In this document: positions 53,137-63,101 of the stretch, one piece after another | Layout of the letters: the number at the start of each line of letters is the position of its first letter | Numbering within the stretch: the first letter of the stretch is position 1 | Source of the DNA: Paracoccaceae bacterium | Lineage (GTDB): Bacteria > Pseudomonadota > Alphaproteobacteria > Rhodobacterales > Rhodobacteraceae | Direction of reading: 5' to 3' | DNA length: 64,000 bases | Assembly: GCA_016936395.1 (NCBI GenBank) | Contig: JAFGXY010000043.1 | Coordinates: forward strand, 62,001-126,000 | Made by a program: the position numbers and the translations under genes | The notes under the pieces: generated by a model | Database searches by the model: none | The model's input: only the letters and a program-made list of their open reading frames with translations | What the model was told of the DNA's origin: nothing

Positions 53137-54636
53137 TCAATCCATCTGCTTGAAGTTGAAGGCCGAGCCTTCCTTGATGCCGCTTGGCCAGCGAGAGGTG
53201 ATGGTCTTGGTCCGTGTGTAGAACCGGAACGAATCCGGCCCGTGCTGGTTCAGATCGCCAAAGGATGATTTCTTCCACCCGCCAAAGGTGTGATAGGCCA
53301 GCGGCACCGGGATCGGCACGTTGATCCCGATCATCCCCACATTGACGCGGTTGGCAAAGTCGCGCGCGGTGTCGCCGTCGCGGGTATAGATCGCGGTGCC
53401 ATTGCCGTATTCGTGATCCATCGCCAGTTTCAGCGCGTCTTCATAGGTTTTTGCACGCACGGTCGACAGCACGGGGCCGAAAATCTCGCGCCGGTAGATG
53501 TCCATGTCGGGGGTGACATGGTCAAACAGATGCGGGCCGACAAAGAAGCCATCCTCATAGCCTTGCAGCGCAAAGTTGCGGCCATCGACCACCAGAGTCG
53601 CGCCTTGCTCGATGCCGGATTCGACCAGCCGCAGGATATTGGCCTTGGCGGCGGCGGTGACGACTGGGCCGTAATCGACATCATTGCCCGAGGTGTAGGG
53701 GCCCACTTTCAGCTTTTCGATCCGCGGGATCAGCTTTTCGATCAGCCGGTCGGCGGTTTTATCCCCCACCGGCACTGCGACGGAAATCGCCATGCAGCGC
53801 TCACCCGCAGCGCCATAGCCCGCGCCGATCAGCGCATCGGCGGCCTGATCAAGATCGGCGTCGGGCATGATGATCATGTGGTTCTTGGCGCCGCCAAAGC
53901 ACTGCACGCGCTTGCCGTTGGCACAGCCGCGGCCATAGATGTATTCGGCAATCGGGGTGGACCCGACAAAGCCGATGCCTGCGATCTGCGGGTTGTCAAG
54001 GATGGCGTCGACCGCGTCCTTGTCACCGTTGATGACCTGCAACACGCCATCGGGCAGCCCTGCCTCTTGCATCAGCGCGGCCAGCATCATCGGCACCGAC
54101 GGGTCACGTTCCGACGGTTTCAGGATGAAGGCGTTGCCGCAGGCCAAGGCAGGGCCCAGTTTCCACAGCGGGATCATGGCGGGAAAGTTGAACGGCGTGA
54201 TGCCGGCGGCCACGCCAATCGGTTGGCGCATGGAATACATGTCGATGCCGGGGCCGGCGCTGTCGGTGAACTCCCCCTTCAGCAGATGTGGCGCGCCGAT
54301 GCAGAACTCGATCACCTCCAGCCCGCGCTGGATATCGCCCTTGGCATCGGGCAGGGTCTTGCCGTGTTCCGACGACAGCACCTCGGCCAGCTTGTCCATG
54401 TCGCGGTTCAGAAGGTCGACGAAGCGCATCATCACCCGCGCCCGACGCTGCGGGTTGGTGGCCCCCCATTTGACCTGGGCGCGGGCGGCATCGGCGGTGG
54501 CGGCATCAAGCTCGGCCTTGCTGGCCAATGCCACGCGGGCCTGCACCTCGCCCGTCGCGGGGTTGAAGACATCGGCAAAACGGCCCGAAAGCCCTTGAAC
54601 ATGCTTGCCGTTGATCCAGTGACCGATTTCTTTCAT
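53137..54636 (-). CDS. mmsA: CoA-acylating methylmalonate-semialdehyde dehydrogenase
   Basis: PFNFPAMIPLWKLGPALACGNAFILKPSERDPSVP, GAAGERCMAISVAV, TFGGWKKSSFGDLNQHGPDSFRFYTRTKTITSRW. Confidence 0.95.
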   Translation of the reverse strand: MKEIGHWINGKHVQGLSGRFADVFNPATGEVQARVALASKAELDAATADAARAQVKWGATNPQRRARVMMRFVDLLNRDMDKLAEVLSSEHGKTLPDAKGDIQRGLEVIEFCIGAPHLLKGEFTDSAGPGIDMYSMRQPIGVAAGITPFNFPAMIPLWKLGPALACGNAFILKPSERDPSVPMMLAALMQEAGLPDGVLQVINGDKDAVDAILDNPQIAGIGFVGSTPIAEYIYGRGCANGKRVQCFGGAKNHMIIMPDADLDQAADALIGAGYGAAGERCMAISVAVPVGDKTADRLIEKLIPRIEKLKVGPYTSGNDVDYGPVVTAAAKANILRLVESGIEQGATLVVDGRNFALQGYEDGFFVGPHLFDHVTPDMDIYRREIFGPVLSTVRAKTYEDALKLAMDHEYGNGTAIYTRDGDTARDFANRVNVGMIGINVPIPVPLAYHTFGGWKKSSFGDLNQHGPDSFRFYTRTKTITSRWPSGIKEGSAFNFKQMD

Positions 54637-54848
54637 CTTTGTCTCCCTGAAGATTTGGGCGACCATAGCCGCACGCAAATGCCGGTTAAAGCAGCTTTGT
54701 GACAAGTGGGCATCGAAGTGGTGCCGTCCGCCGATTAACGTTCCGGGCACCCACCGGATCAGGCGTGAGGTGCAGCGACTGGAAGCTTTGACTTGACAGA
54801 ATGTCGCAGGGGGCGGACCCTGAACCCAAGTTCATGGGGAGGAGTGCG

Positions 54849-55283
54849 ATGCTGGTCAGTCAAATCCTGAAATCGAAAGCCGATGATGACGTGGTGACCG
54901 TGCCCACCGGCACCGAAGTCAGCCATGTTGCTGAAATCCTTGCCACACGCAAGATCGGCACCGTGGTGGTGTCAAATGATGGCAAGACCATTCTGGGCAT
55001 CGTGTCCGAGCGTGACATCGTCAAGGATGTCGCGCGCAACGGCACGGTCTGCCTGATCGCCCTGGTCGAGGCGGTGATGACCCACCCGGTGCAGACCTGC
55101 ACAAGGTCGGACCGATCGGACGCGGTGCTGGAGCGGATGACGGTCGGCCGGTTTCGCCACATGCCGGTGGTGGAAGGGGACCGGATGGTGGGCCTGATCT
55201 CTCTGGGTGATGTGGTCAAGGCCCGCCTGTCGCAACTGGCGGTGGAAAATGATGCGCTGGAAGGCATGATCAAGGGCTTTTGA
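54849..55283 (+). CDS. CBS domain protein
   Basis: Two CBS motifs: KIGTVVVSNDGKTILGIVSERDIV, GRFRHMPVVEGDRMVGLISLGDVVK. Confidence 0.92.
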   Translation: MLVSQILKSKADDDVVTVPTGTEVSHVAEILATRKIGTVVVSNDGKTILGIVSERDIVKDVARNGTVCLIALVEAVMTHPVQTCTRSDRSDAVLERMTVGRFRHMPVVEGDRMVGLISLGDVVKARLSQLAVENDALEGMIKGF

Positions 55284-55442
55284 CCCGATGTGTTCTAAGG
55301 CCTGACCGGCGCGTTCACGCGCGTTTGCGGGATGCGCGCGTGTGCGTCTGACAAAACTTGTGCTGCACTGCAGCGCTTTCGGGCTTGCATCCGGGTGCGC
55401 AGTATTGTTGCGTGCGGCCGTCACTTAACGCGGGAGACCCCC

Positions 55443-55943
55443 ATGCGCATCGGCCTTTATCCCGGCACCTTTGATCCTGTCACGCTGGGCCATGTCGATA
55501 TCATCGGGCGCGCGATGGCACTGGTGGATCGTCTGGTGATTGGCGTGGCGATCAACCGCGACAAGGGGCCGCTGTTCAGTCTGGAAGAACGGGTGGCGAT
55601 GGTCGGGGCCGAATGTGCCGCCATCGCCGCGAAAACCGGGGGCGAAATCATCGTGCACCCGTTTGAAAACCTGCTGATCGACTGCGCCCGCGATGTGGGG
55701 GCCACGATCATCGTGCGCGGCCTGCGCGCGGTGGCCGATTTCGAGTATGAGTTTCAGATGGTTGGCATGAACCGCGCGCTGGATGCCAGCATCGAGACGG
55801 TGTTCCTGATGGCCGATGTCAAGCGACAGGCGATCGCGTCGAAACTGGTCAAGGAAATCGCCCGGCTTGGCGGGGATGTGTCGCATTTCGTGACCCCGCC
55901 GGTCGCGGCGGCGCTGCGCAGCCGCTATGCCGGCATGGCATAG
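55443..55943 (+). CDS. coaD: Phosphopantetheine adenylyltransferase
   Basis: RIGLYPGTFDPVTLGHVDIIGRA, RGLRAVADFEYEFQMVGMNRAL. Confidence 0.97.
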   Translation: MRIGLYPGTFDPVTLGHVDIIGRAMALVDRLVIGVAINRDKGPLFSLEERVAMVGAECAAIAAKTGGEIIVHPFENLLIDCARDVGATIIVRGLRAVADFEYEFQMVGMNRALDASIETVFLMADVKRQAIASKLVKEIARLGGDVSHFVTPPVAAALRSRYAGMA

Positions 55944-55984
55944 GAACGAACGACGCCACCACGGCTTTGCCGACTGATGCGCAG

Positions 55985-58543
55985 CTATTTGGGCGCGCGC
56001 AGCACGCCTGTGCCGCGTCCGGGTGCCGCTGCGGCAGCGGTCACTTGCGCCAGCAAGGCCGGATCCAGTGCCACGCCGCGCTTTTCGGCGCTGGCCTTGA
56101 CCGCGCTGCACAATTGCGGGGCTTGGCGCAGCAGGGCGAGAAAGCGCGCTTCCTCCAGTGTCAGCAAGGTGGTGTGGCTGATGGCCCTGACCCGTGCCCG
56201 TCGCGGACGGCGCAACAGAAGCGACAGTTGCCCGAACATCTCGCCGCGGCCCAACATTACCCGGCTTCCGGCCTGTTCCAGCTCGACCGCGCCCGAGGCG
56301 ACAAACCAGACCCGGTCGGGGCGGTCTTCCTTGCGCATCAGAACGTCGCCCGGTTTGGCGTAGACGGTCTTCATCTGTGCCGACAATTGTGCCAGCGACG
56401 CCGGGTCCAGATCAGAAAACAGCGGAAAGCCGCGCACGATATCGGACCGCTGCAACCGCAGGTCCAGCCGGGGGCGGCGGGCAAGGGCGGCGCGCTCGGC
56501 GGCGGTCTGGTCGCGCAGGGACATCCGCAGTTCCGGGCCGATCAGGCCATCGGCGGTCATCTGGTCATATTCGGCCTCTTCGCGTTGCAACACCAGACGG
56601 CGGATCAGACGGCGTTCCAGCCGTTCGGCATAGCCGGGAAACTGGGTGCGCAGCCCCTCCAGCTCATGCGTGGCATCCTCGACCCGGCGCTTGATCAGGT
56701 CATGCAGCAACCCCGCCACCCGGCGGCCATGGATGCGCAGGATGCGGCTTTCGACAAAGCCGGTCAGTGCTCGCAACATCTGGCGCTGTGCCACCAGCAT
56801 CTCGAAGCGGTCTTCGGTGATGCGTTCCAGCGGGGATTTCCGGCGAAACCGGTTGTGCAACCATTCCGCCGCCCGCATCGCCCGTCCCGGCATCAGCGCG
56901 CGGCGCGCCTGCGCGCGATAGCCCGAGCGGCCTTCGGTGCGGGTGGCTTCGATCAGGCGGTCGGCATCGGCCAGCATCTGGTCGGCCAGCCGGGCGGTCA
57001 TCAGGTTTTCCTGAAACGCCTCAAGGATCAGATCGCGTTCATGCCCGGCAAGCGCGACAAGGCCCAGCGTGACCCGGTCCTTGTCCAGAATATCGCGGGC
57101 GTCATCGGCGCGTTCGACCGATGCGTTCAGCCGTTCGCCAAAGCGCACCGCCTCATCGCGCACGATGGCGGGGGTCAGGTCCAACTGGCGCGTGGTCTCG
57201 GCCACGGTTTCGCGCACCTCTTGCAGCGACACCGCCACCACCTGTTCCGACAAGGCGCGGTCCAGCGGCGACAGCCGGTCCAGCCCCAGCCAGGCGATCA
57301 CCGCGCGCAAGGTGGTGCCCTGCACCAGCAAGGTGAACAGCACAAAGCCGGTGGCGATGATGCCGACCTGCCGTTTGGTTTCAACAAAGATCGCCGGGTT
57401 TTCGGTGACAGCCAGCGCCAGGGCAAGAGTCACCGCGCCGCGCAAACCGCCCCACAGGATGGCGATGCGGTAGGGGGCGCTGACCTTGGGCGACAGGCGC
57501 GCGGCGGTCAGCAGCGGCAACAGGCCGTAAAGCACGATCGCCCGCGCGACAAAGGCCGCAATCACCGTGACACCGATCAGCGCCACGTCACTGGGGCGCA
57601 GGAATTGCAGGATGCGCGGCACCAAGAGCGCCGCCAGCACAAAGATCAGCCCCCCCGCCCAATAAGCGATCAGCGCCCAGGCGTCGCGCAATTGCGACAG
57701 GGCAGCCGGTGAAATCCGACCCGGTGCCAGAAGGTTCACCGTCATCCCGGCGGCCACCACCGCCACAACGCCCGAAGCGCCGACCACCTGATCGGCAAGC
57801 AGAAAGGTGATGAACGGCGTGGCAAAGCTGACCGAGACCTGCGCCAGCGGCCAAGGGTTCATCCAGCCCATCAGCCGCACCGCCAGACGGCTGCCAACCC
57901 AGCCCACCACGGCGCCCGCCGCAATCAGCCAGGGCAGGCGCAGCAGGGCGGCGGCAATGTCGGGCTCGGCCTCACGCGCGGCGACGGCGGTCAGGAACAC
58001 CGAAAACAGTGCGATGGCGGCGGCGTCGTTCAGCAGGCTTTCGCCCTCGACGATGCGGGCCAGCCGTTGCGGGGCAGGGGTCGCGCGAAAGATGCTGACC
58101 ACGGCCGAGGGGTCGGTGGTCGAGACAATTGCCCCGATCAGCAGGCAGGCGATCAGCGGCAGGGTGGTAAAGGGGTGCAGCGCCAGACCGATGACAAAGG
58201 TTGCCACCACGACCGCGATCACCGCCAGCACCAGCACCGGCACCCAGTCGTCCAACAGCCGCCGCAGGTTCAGCGTCAGCGAGACCTGAAAGATCAGCAC
58301 CGGCAGAAAGACATAAAGAAACAGATCCGAGTTGATCGGCAGGTTCAGAATGACCTGCGCCACCGGGTTCAGCGCGTCGGTCATTTCGGTCTGCCAGAAC
58401 CATGCGGCCCCGGCACCAATGGCGATACCCACGGTGGCCAAAATCACCGTGACCGGCAGCCGCAGCCGGGCCGCAAGCGGCTCGGACAGGGCGATGACCA
58501 CGAACAGGGCCGACAGGATGGCAATCAGGGCGATAAGGTCCAT
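55985..58543 (-). CDS. CPA1-type Na+/H+ antiporter with C-terminal cyclic-nucleotide-binding-like domain
   Basis: TDPSAVVSIFR, ESLLNDAAAIALF; C-terminal MKTVYAKPGDVLMRKEDRPDRVWFVASGAVEL..GRGEMFGQLSLL. Confidence 0.92.
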   Translation of the reverse strand: MDLIALIAILSALFVVIALSEPLAARLRLPVTVILATVGIAIGAGAAWFWQTEMTDALNPVAQVILNLPINSDLFLYVFLPVLIFQVSLTLNLRRLLDDWVPVLVLAVIAVVVATFVIGLALHPFTTLPLIACLLIGAIVSTTDPSAVVSIFRATPAPQRLARIVEGESLLNDAAAIALFSVFLTAVAAREAEPDIAAALLRLPWLIAAGAVVGWVGSRLAVRLMGWMNPWPLAQVSVSFATPFITFLLADQVVGASGVVAVVAAGMTVNLLAPGRISPAALSQLRDAWALIAYWAGGLIFVLAALLVPRILQFLRPSDVALIGVTVIAAFVARAIVLYGLLPLLTAARLSPKVSAPYRIAILWGGLRGAVTLALALAVTENPAIFVETKRQVGIIATGFVLFTLLVQGTTLRAVIAWLGLDRLSPLDRALSEQVVAVSLQEVRETVAETTRQLDLTPAIVRDEAVRFGERLNASVERADDARDILDKDRVTLGLVALAGHERDLILEAFQENLMTARLADQMLADADRLIEATRTEGRSGYRAQARRALMPGRAMRAAEWLHNRFRRKSPLERITEDRFEMLVAQRQMLRALTGFVESRILRIHGRRVAGLLHDLIKRRVEDATHELEGLRTQFPGYAERLERRLIRRLVLQREEAEYDQMTADGLIGPELRMSLRDQTAAERAALARRPRLDLRLQRSDIVRGFPLFSDLDPASLAQLSAQMKTVYAKPGDVLMRKEDRPDRVWFVASGAVELEQAGSRVMLGRGEMFGQLSLLLRRPRRARVRAISHTTLLTLEEARFLALLRQAPQLCSAVKASAEKRGVALDPALLAQVTAAAAAPGRGTGVLRAPK

Positions 58544-58571
58544 GGGTCGATGCTAAATCCTTTGGCCGGGA

Positions 58572-58610
58572 ACAAAAAGAAAGGGCCGGTCACAAATGGC
58601 GACCGGCCCG
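58572..58610 (-). terminator. Rho-independent terminator of gap
   Basis: Minus strand: gggccggtcgccatttgtgaccggccctttcttttt. Confidence 0.85.
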
Positions 58611-58634
58611 AAACATCGCAACTTTGGCGCGTGA

Positions 58635-59636
58635 TCAGATCAGCTTGCCCATTGCCACAGCCGTGTCGGCCATCCGGTTGGAAAAGCCCCATTCGTTGTC
58701 ATACCACGACAGAACCGAACACAGCGTGCCATCCATGACCTTGGTCTGGTCCATGTGGAAGACGCTGGAATGCGGATCATGGTTGAAGTCCATCGAGACA
58801 TTCTTGAACTCGGTATAGCCAAGGATGCCCTTCAGCTTGCCATCGGCCGCCGATTTGATCGCGGCGTTGATCTCGGCCACGCTGGTTGCGCGCTTGGCGA
58901 TGAACTTCAGGTCCACCACCGAGACGTTGGGGGTGGGCACACGGATGGCAAAACCATCCAGCTTGCCCTTCAGCGCGGGCAGCACCAGACCCACGGCCTT
59001 GGCAGCCCCGGTGCTGGTCGGGATCATCGACAAGGCCGCGGCGCGGCCGCGATACAGATCCTTGTGCATGGTGTCCAAGGTCGGCTGATCGCCGGTATAG
59101 CTGTGGATCGTGGTCATCATGCCGCGTTCGATGCCGATCACCTCGTTCAGCACATAAGCCACCGGCGACAGGCAATTGGTGGTGCACGATGCGTTCGACA
59201 CGATCAGGTCGTCGGCGGTCAGCGTGTCATGGTTCACGCCGAACACGATGGTCTTGTCGGCATCTTCGCCGGGGGCCGAGATCAGCACGCGCTTGGCGCC
59301 GTCTTCCAGATGCGCCCGGCATTTTTCCTTGCTGGTGAAGATGCCGGTGCATTCCATCACGATATCCACATCCGACCACGGCAGATCGGCCGGATTGCGC
59401 AGGGCGGTGACGCGAATGGGGCCACGGCCTGCGTCGATCCAGTCGTCACCGGTGGTCACTACGCCGGGAAAACGGCCATGCACGCTGTCAAAGCGCAACA
59501 GATGCGCGTTGGTTTCCACCGGGCCAAGGTCGTTGATGGCAACAACCTGAATATCCGTGCGCCCCGATTCAATGATCGCGCGCAGCACATTGCGCCCGAT
59601 CCGCCCGAACCCGTTGATGGCAACCTTGACTGTCAT
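58635..59636 (-). CDS. gap: Glyceraldehyde-3-phosphate dehydrogenase, type I
   Basis: [51 protein letters not shown]. Confidence 0.97.
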   Translation of the reverse strand: MTVKVAINGFGRIGRNVLRAIIESGRTDIQVVAINDLGPVETNAHLLRFDSVHGRFPGVVTTGDDWIDAGRGPIRVTALRNPADLPWSDVDIVMECTGIFTSKEKCRAHLEDGAKRVLISAPGEDADKTIVFGVNHDTLTADDLIVSNASCTTNCLSPVAYVLNEVIGIERGMMTTIHSYTGDQPTLDTMHKDLYRGRAAALSMIPTSTGAAKAVGLVLPALKGKLDGFAIRVPTPNVSVVDLKFIAKRATSVAEINAAIKSAADGKLKGILGYTEFKNVSMDFNHDPHSSVFHMDQTKVMDGTLCSVLSWYDNEWGFSNRMADTAVAMGKLI

Positions 59637-59724
59637 GGCAAACTCCCTTGCACAGCGACTCAATGGTCGAGCTGCGCGTCAAGATGCCCGGATCGACCTG
59701 AAACGCAACGCAAGTTTGCACCGC

Positions 59725-59868
59725 TCAGCGCCAGAACGCCAACCATTCCAGCAAGAAATCAAGCTTGGTCAGCAAGAACAGCATCGCCTGCCCGCCATTG
59801 CCAAGGATATCGGCCAGGATGGCGACGACGACCACGACGCCAAGGGAGAGGGCAATCTTGTCGGTCAT
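59725..59868 (-). CDS. Small hydrophobic protein upstream of gap (47 aa)
   Basis: MTDKIALSLGVVVVVAILADILGNGGQAMLFLLTKLDFLLEWLAFWR. Confidence 0.6.
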   Translation of the reverse strand: MTDKIALSLGVVVVVAILADILGNGGQAMLFLLTKLDFLLEWLAFWR

Positions 59869-60041
59869 GCACGTCCCCAACGCGGCGGGCTGTTTGCCCC
59901 TTGGCACAAACGGCCCATCTGGCCTGATATCGGACTCGATAAAGGATAGACGCGCCCAAGAGAAGCGGCTTGCGTCAGACGGGCTTTGCCTTTGACGATT
60001 TCACAGGCTAGATGCGGCAGATCAGGAACGGAGTGGCGTGC

Positions 60042-61007
60042 ATGAGCGGTTTGCTGGCTTTGCTGGATGACGTGGCGGCGATTGCCAAGGTGGCGGCCAG
60101 TTCGGTCGATGATATCGCGGCGGCGGCGGCCAAGGCGGGCAGCAAGGCCGCAGGCGTGGTGATCGACGATGCCGCCGTCACGCCGAAATATGTCACCGGC
60201 TTTTCGGCCAGCCGTGAGTTGCCGATCATCTGGCGCATTGCCCTTGGGTCAGTGCGCAACAAGCTGGTGATCCTGCTGCCGGCGCTGCTGGCGCTGGATG
60301 CGTTCTTGCCGCAGGCGATCACGCCGCTGTTGATGCTGGGCGGTGCCTATCTGTGCTTTGAAGGCGCGGAAAAGGTCGCCCATGCGCTGTTTCCCCATGC
60401 CGACCCGGTGATCGAGGCGGATTTTGCCACTGGCGATGCAACGCATCTGGAAGAGGCAAAGGTCGCCGGCGCGATCAAGACGGATTTCATCCTGTCGGCC
60501 GAGATCATGACCATCGCCCTTGCCGCCATTCCACAAGGCACCGTCTGGATCGAGGCGGTGACGCTGGCGGTGGTGGGCCTGCTGATCACGGTTGCGGTCT
60601 ATGGCGCGGTGGCGCTGATCGTGAAGATGGATGACATCGGCCTGCACATGGCAGCGGGCGGCACGCGCGTCGGGCGCGCGATCGGGCGCGGGCTGGTGGT
60701 GGGGATGCCAAAGCTGCTGACGCTTTTGTCCACCGTCGGCACGCTGGCGATGCTGTGGGTGGGCGGGTCGATCGTCATTCACGGCATGGAGGAATTGGGT
60801 TTTGGCTGGCTGGGCCATCACATCCACGACCTCGCGGTGCTGGCCGGGCAGGCGGTGCCGCAGGCGCATGGCGCGGTCGAGTGGGGGGCCAAGGCGGCCA
60901 TGGACGGGGTGTTCGGTCTGGCGCTCGGGATGGTCCTGATCCCGCTGGTCACCCGGATCATTGCCCCGTTGTGGGGGCTGGTTGCGGGCCGCAAGGCCGC
61001 ACATTAG
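60042..61007 (+). CDS. DUF808 family membrane protein (YedI-like)
   Basis: MSGLLALLDDVAAIAKVAASSVDDIAAAAAKAGSKAAGVVIDDAAVTPKYV, FEGAEKVAHAL. Confidence 0.93.
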   Translation: MSGLLALLDDVAAIAKVAASSVDDIAAAAAKAGSKAAGVVIDDAAVTPKYVTGFSASRELPIIWRIALGSVRNKLVILLPALLALDAFLPQAITPLLMLGGAYLCFEGAEKVAHALFPHADPVIEADFATGDATHLEEAKVAGAIKTDFILSAEIMTIALAAIPQGTVWIEAVTLAVVGLLITVAVYGAVALIVKMDDIGLHMAAGGTRVGRAIGRGLVVGMPKLLTLLSTVGTLAMLWVGGSIVIHGMEELGFGWLGHHIHDLAVLAGQAVPQAHGAVEWGAKAAMDGVFGLALGMVLIPLVTRIIAPLWGLVAGRKAAH

Positions 61008-61063
61008 CCTTTGCGCGCGCCACGCCCGTGCACGCACCGGGGGCGCCCGGCGCGGATTGCAGG

Positions 61064-61498
61064 TCAGGCGACCCTCAGAATGTCTTCCAGTTCTACATTG
61101 TCGCTCATCAGATCGGCGATCGAAACCTCGTCAAGCTTGGCGTAGAACGCGTCCAGCGCGCCGTTCAGCACGCATTTCAGCCGGCAAGCGGCAAACAGCG
61201 GACAATGGTTGGCACTGGCGGCGAAACATTCGGCAAAGGGCAGCGTGGCCTCCAATGCGCGAAACACCTCGCCCACGCGAATGGTATCGGCCGGACGACC
61301 CAGCATCAACCCACCCGAGCGGCCGCGGATCGTCCGCAGGAAGCCCTTTTGCGCCAGCATGTGAATGACCTGCGCCAAGTGGTTCTCGCTGGCGTTGCAG
61401 GTTTCCGCAACCTCGTGCTTGCGCACGATGCGACCCGGATTTGCGGCACAGAACATCAAGGCTCGCATGGCAAGATTCGTGCGGGTGGTCAAACGCAT
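61064..61498 (-). CDS. Rrf2 family regulator, NsrR-like
   Basis: MRLTTRTNLAMRALMFCAANPG..., HTH, Fe-S motif ECFAASANHCPLFAACRLKC (C-x7-C-x5-C) resembling NsrR. Confidence 0.88.
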   Translation of the reverse strand: MRLTTRTNLAMRALMFCAANPGRIVRKHEVAETCNASENHLAQVIHMLAQKGFLRTIRGRSGGLMLGRPADTIRVGEVFRALEATLPFAECFAASANHCPLFAACRLKCVLNGALDAFYAKLDEVSIADLMSDNVELEDILRVA

Positions 61499-61571
61499 GG
61501 CTGGTCCCTTGGTTAGACGTAGAATCGTAACAATCGTGCAATAAGATGTGTCACTAGGGAAAAGATGAATA

Positions 61572-61585
61572 TGATCCAGATCATC
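61572..61585. promoter_or_regulatory. FNR-like core palindrome (second copy)
   Basis: ATGATCCAGATCAT, shares TGATCCAGATCA with the site at 61654. Confidence 0.45.
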
Positions 61586-61600
61586 TGGGATCAGTTCCGT

Positions 61601-61622
61601 TCACATTAACTTGCATGTGAAA
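61601..61622. promoter_or_regulatory. Inverted repeat, candidate Rrf2/NsrR operator
   Basis: TTCACAT-taacttgc-ATGTGAA. Confidence 0.4.
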
Positions 61623-61653
61623 GGCGACTTTTTGTGCCGTTTGGGCGCTTTAC

Positions 61654-61667
61654 TTGATCCAGATCAA
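61654..61667. promoter_or_regulatory. FNR/FnrL box
   Basis: TTGATCCAGATCAA, exact TTGAT-N4-ATCAA, centred about 62 nt upstream of the flavoprotein ATG. Confidence 0.8.
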
Positions 61668-61722
61668 ATCGCCAGCCAAAGCATACAATCATATACCGGA
61701 ATATGTGCAGGAGGAGTGCGAC

Positions 61723-63090
61723 ATGACACTTTTTTACGACCCCCGGCTTTTGGCCTCGACCCGGCGCGGATTTCTGGGTGCAGCGGCAGGTGGTCTGGCA
61801 GCGGCAGCCATGGTGCGTCCTGCGCGGGCGCAAGCCGTCGCGACCAAAGCCAAGATCGTTATCCTTGGGGCTGGGGCCGGTGGCACCGGTCTTGCCAATA
61901 CGCTGGCCGGACGGCTGGACGGGGCCGAGATCACCATCGTCGATGGCCGCAAGCAGCATTTGTATCAACCGGGGTTCACGCTGATTGCGTCGGGGTTGAA
62001 GCCTGCGTCCTATTCGGTATCGCCCACCGGCGACTGGCTGCCTAAGCAGGTCAAATGGGTGGAAGAATACGCCGCCAACATCGACCCCGAAGCCCAGACC
62101 GTGACCACGACAGGCGGCACCAAGCTGGCCTATGACTATCTGGTTCTGGCCCCCGGCCTGACGCTGAACTGGGACGCGGTCGAAGGCTTTGATCTGGGAA
62201 TGGTCGGCAAGGATGGCATCGGCGCGGTCTATGCCGGCCCCGATCATGCCGCAGCGACATGGACTGCGATGGATGCCTTTACCGACAAGGGCGGTGTCGC
62301 GCTGTTCGGTCGCCCGGCGACGGAAATGAAATGCGCCGGCGCGCCGCTGAAATATACCTTCATCACCGATGATTATCTGCGCCGCAAAGGCACGCGTGAT
62401 CGCTCGCAGATCATCTATGCCGCCAACAACAAGGCGCTGTTCTCGGTCCCGGTGGTGAATGAAAAGCTGAAACTGCTGTTCCGCGACAAGGCGGTTGACG
62501 TGCGTTGGGACCATGTCCTGAAAGGCATCGATGTCGCCACCAAGACAGCCACCTATGTGATCCCGGCCACGCAGACCATCAAGGACGGTGCGATCGTCGA
62601 TACCCCGGCCCGCGAAGAAAAGATCGGCTTCGACTTCATCAACGTGATCCCGCCGATGACCGCGCCAAAGGTTGTCAGAGAGTCGGGTCTGTCCTGGGCC
62701 GACAAATGGGTGGGCGAGGGCTGGATCGAGGTTGACCAGTCGAACCTGCGCCACCTGCGCTATCCCAACATCTTCGGGGTCGGTGACATCAACGGCGTGC
62801 CCAAGGGCAAGACGGCGGCTTCGGTGAAATGGCACATTCCGGTGGTTGTCGATCACCTTGTGGCCTCAATTCAGGGCAAGGAAGGCACCGAGGTGTTCAA
62901 TGGCTATACCTCTTGCCCGATGATCACCAAGATCGGCCGCGCCATGCTGATCGAGTTCGACTACAAGGACAATCTGGTGCCGTCCTTCCCCGGTGTCATC
63001 GCCCCGCTGGAGGAATTGTGGATCAGCTGGCTGATGAAGGAAACCGCCCTCAAGCCCACGTATAACGCCATGCTGCGCGGCAAGGCATAA
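61723..63090 (+). CDS. Tat-exported FAD-dependent oxidoreductase, SQR/FCC-B-like
   Basis: Tat signal ASTRRGFLGAAAGGLAAAAMVRPARAQ; GAGAGGTGLANTLAGRL; EMKCAGAPLKYTF and YTSCPMIT resemble SQR redox Cys motifs; GVGDINGVPKGKTAASV. Confidence 0.85.
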   Translation: MTLFYDPRLLASTRRGFLGAAAGGLAAAAMVRPARAQAVATKAKIVILGAGAGGTGLANTLAGRLDGAEITIVDGRKQHLYQPGFTLIASGLKPASYSVSPTGDWLPKQVKWVEEYAANIDPEAQTVTTTGGTKLAYDYLVLAPGLTLNWDAVEGFDLGMVGKDGIGAVYAGPDHAAATWTAMDAFTDKGGVALFGRPATEMKCAGAPLKYTFITDDYLRRKGTRDRSQIIYAANNKALFSVPVVNEKLKLLFRDKAVDVRWDHVLKGIDVATKTATYVIPATQTIKDGAIVDTPAREEKIGFDFINVIPPMTAPKVVRESGLSWADKWVGEGWIEVDQSNLRHLRYPNIFGVGDINGVPKGKTAASVKWHIPVVVDHLVASIQGKEGTEVFNGYTSCPMITKIGRAMLIEFDYKDNLVPSFPGVIAPLEELWISWLMKETALKPTYNAMLRGKA

Positions 63091-63101
63091 GGAGGATCAC
63101 C

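Noticed and set aside
55319-55343. ACGCGCG...CGCGCGT inverted repeat before coaD
   Set aside because: Simple CG-rich repeat without U-tract; likely chance in this composition.
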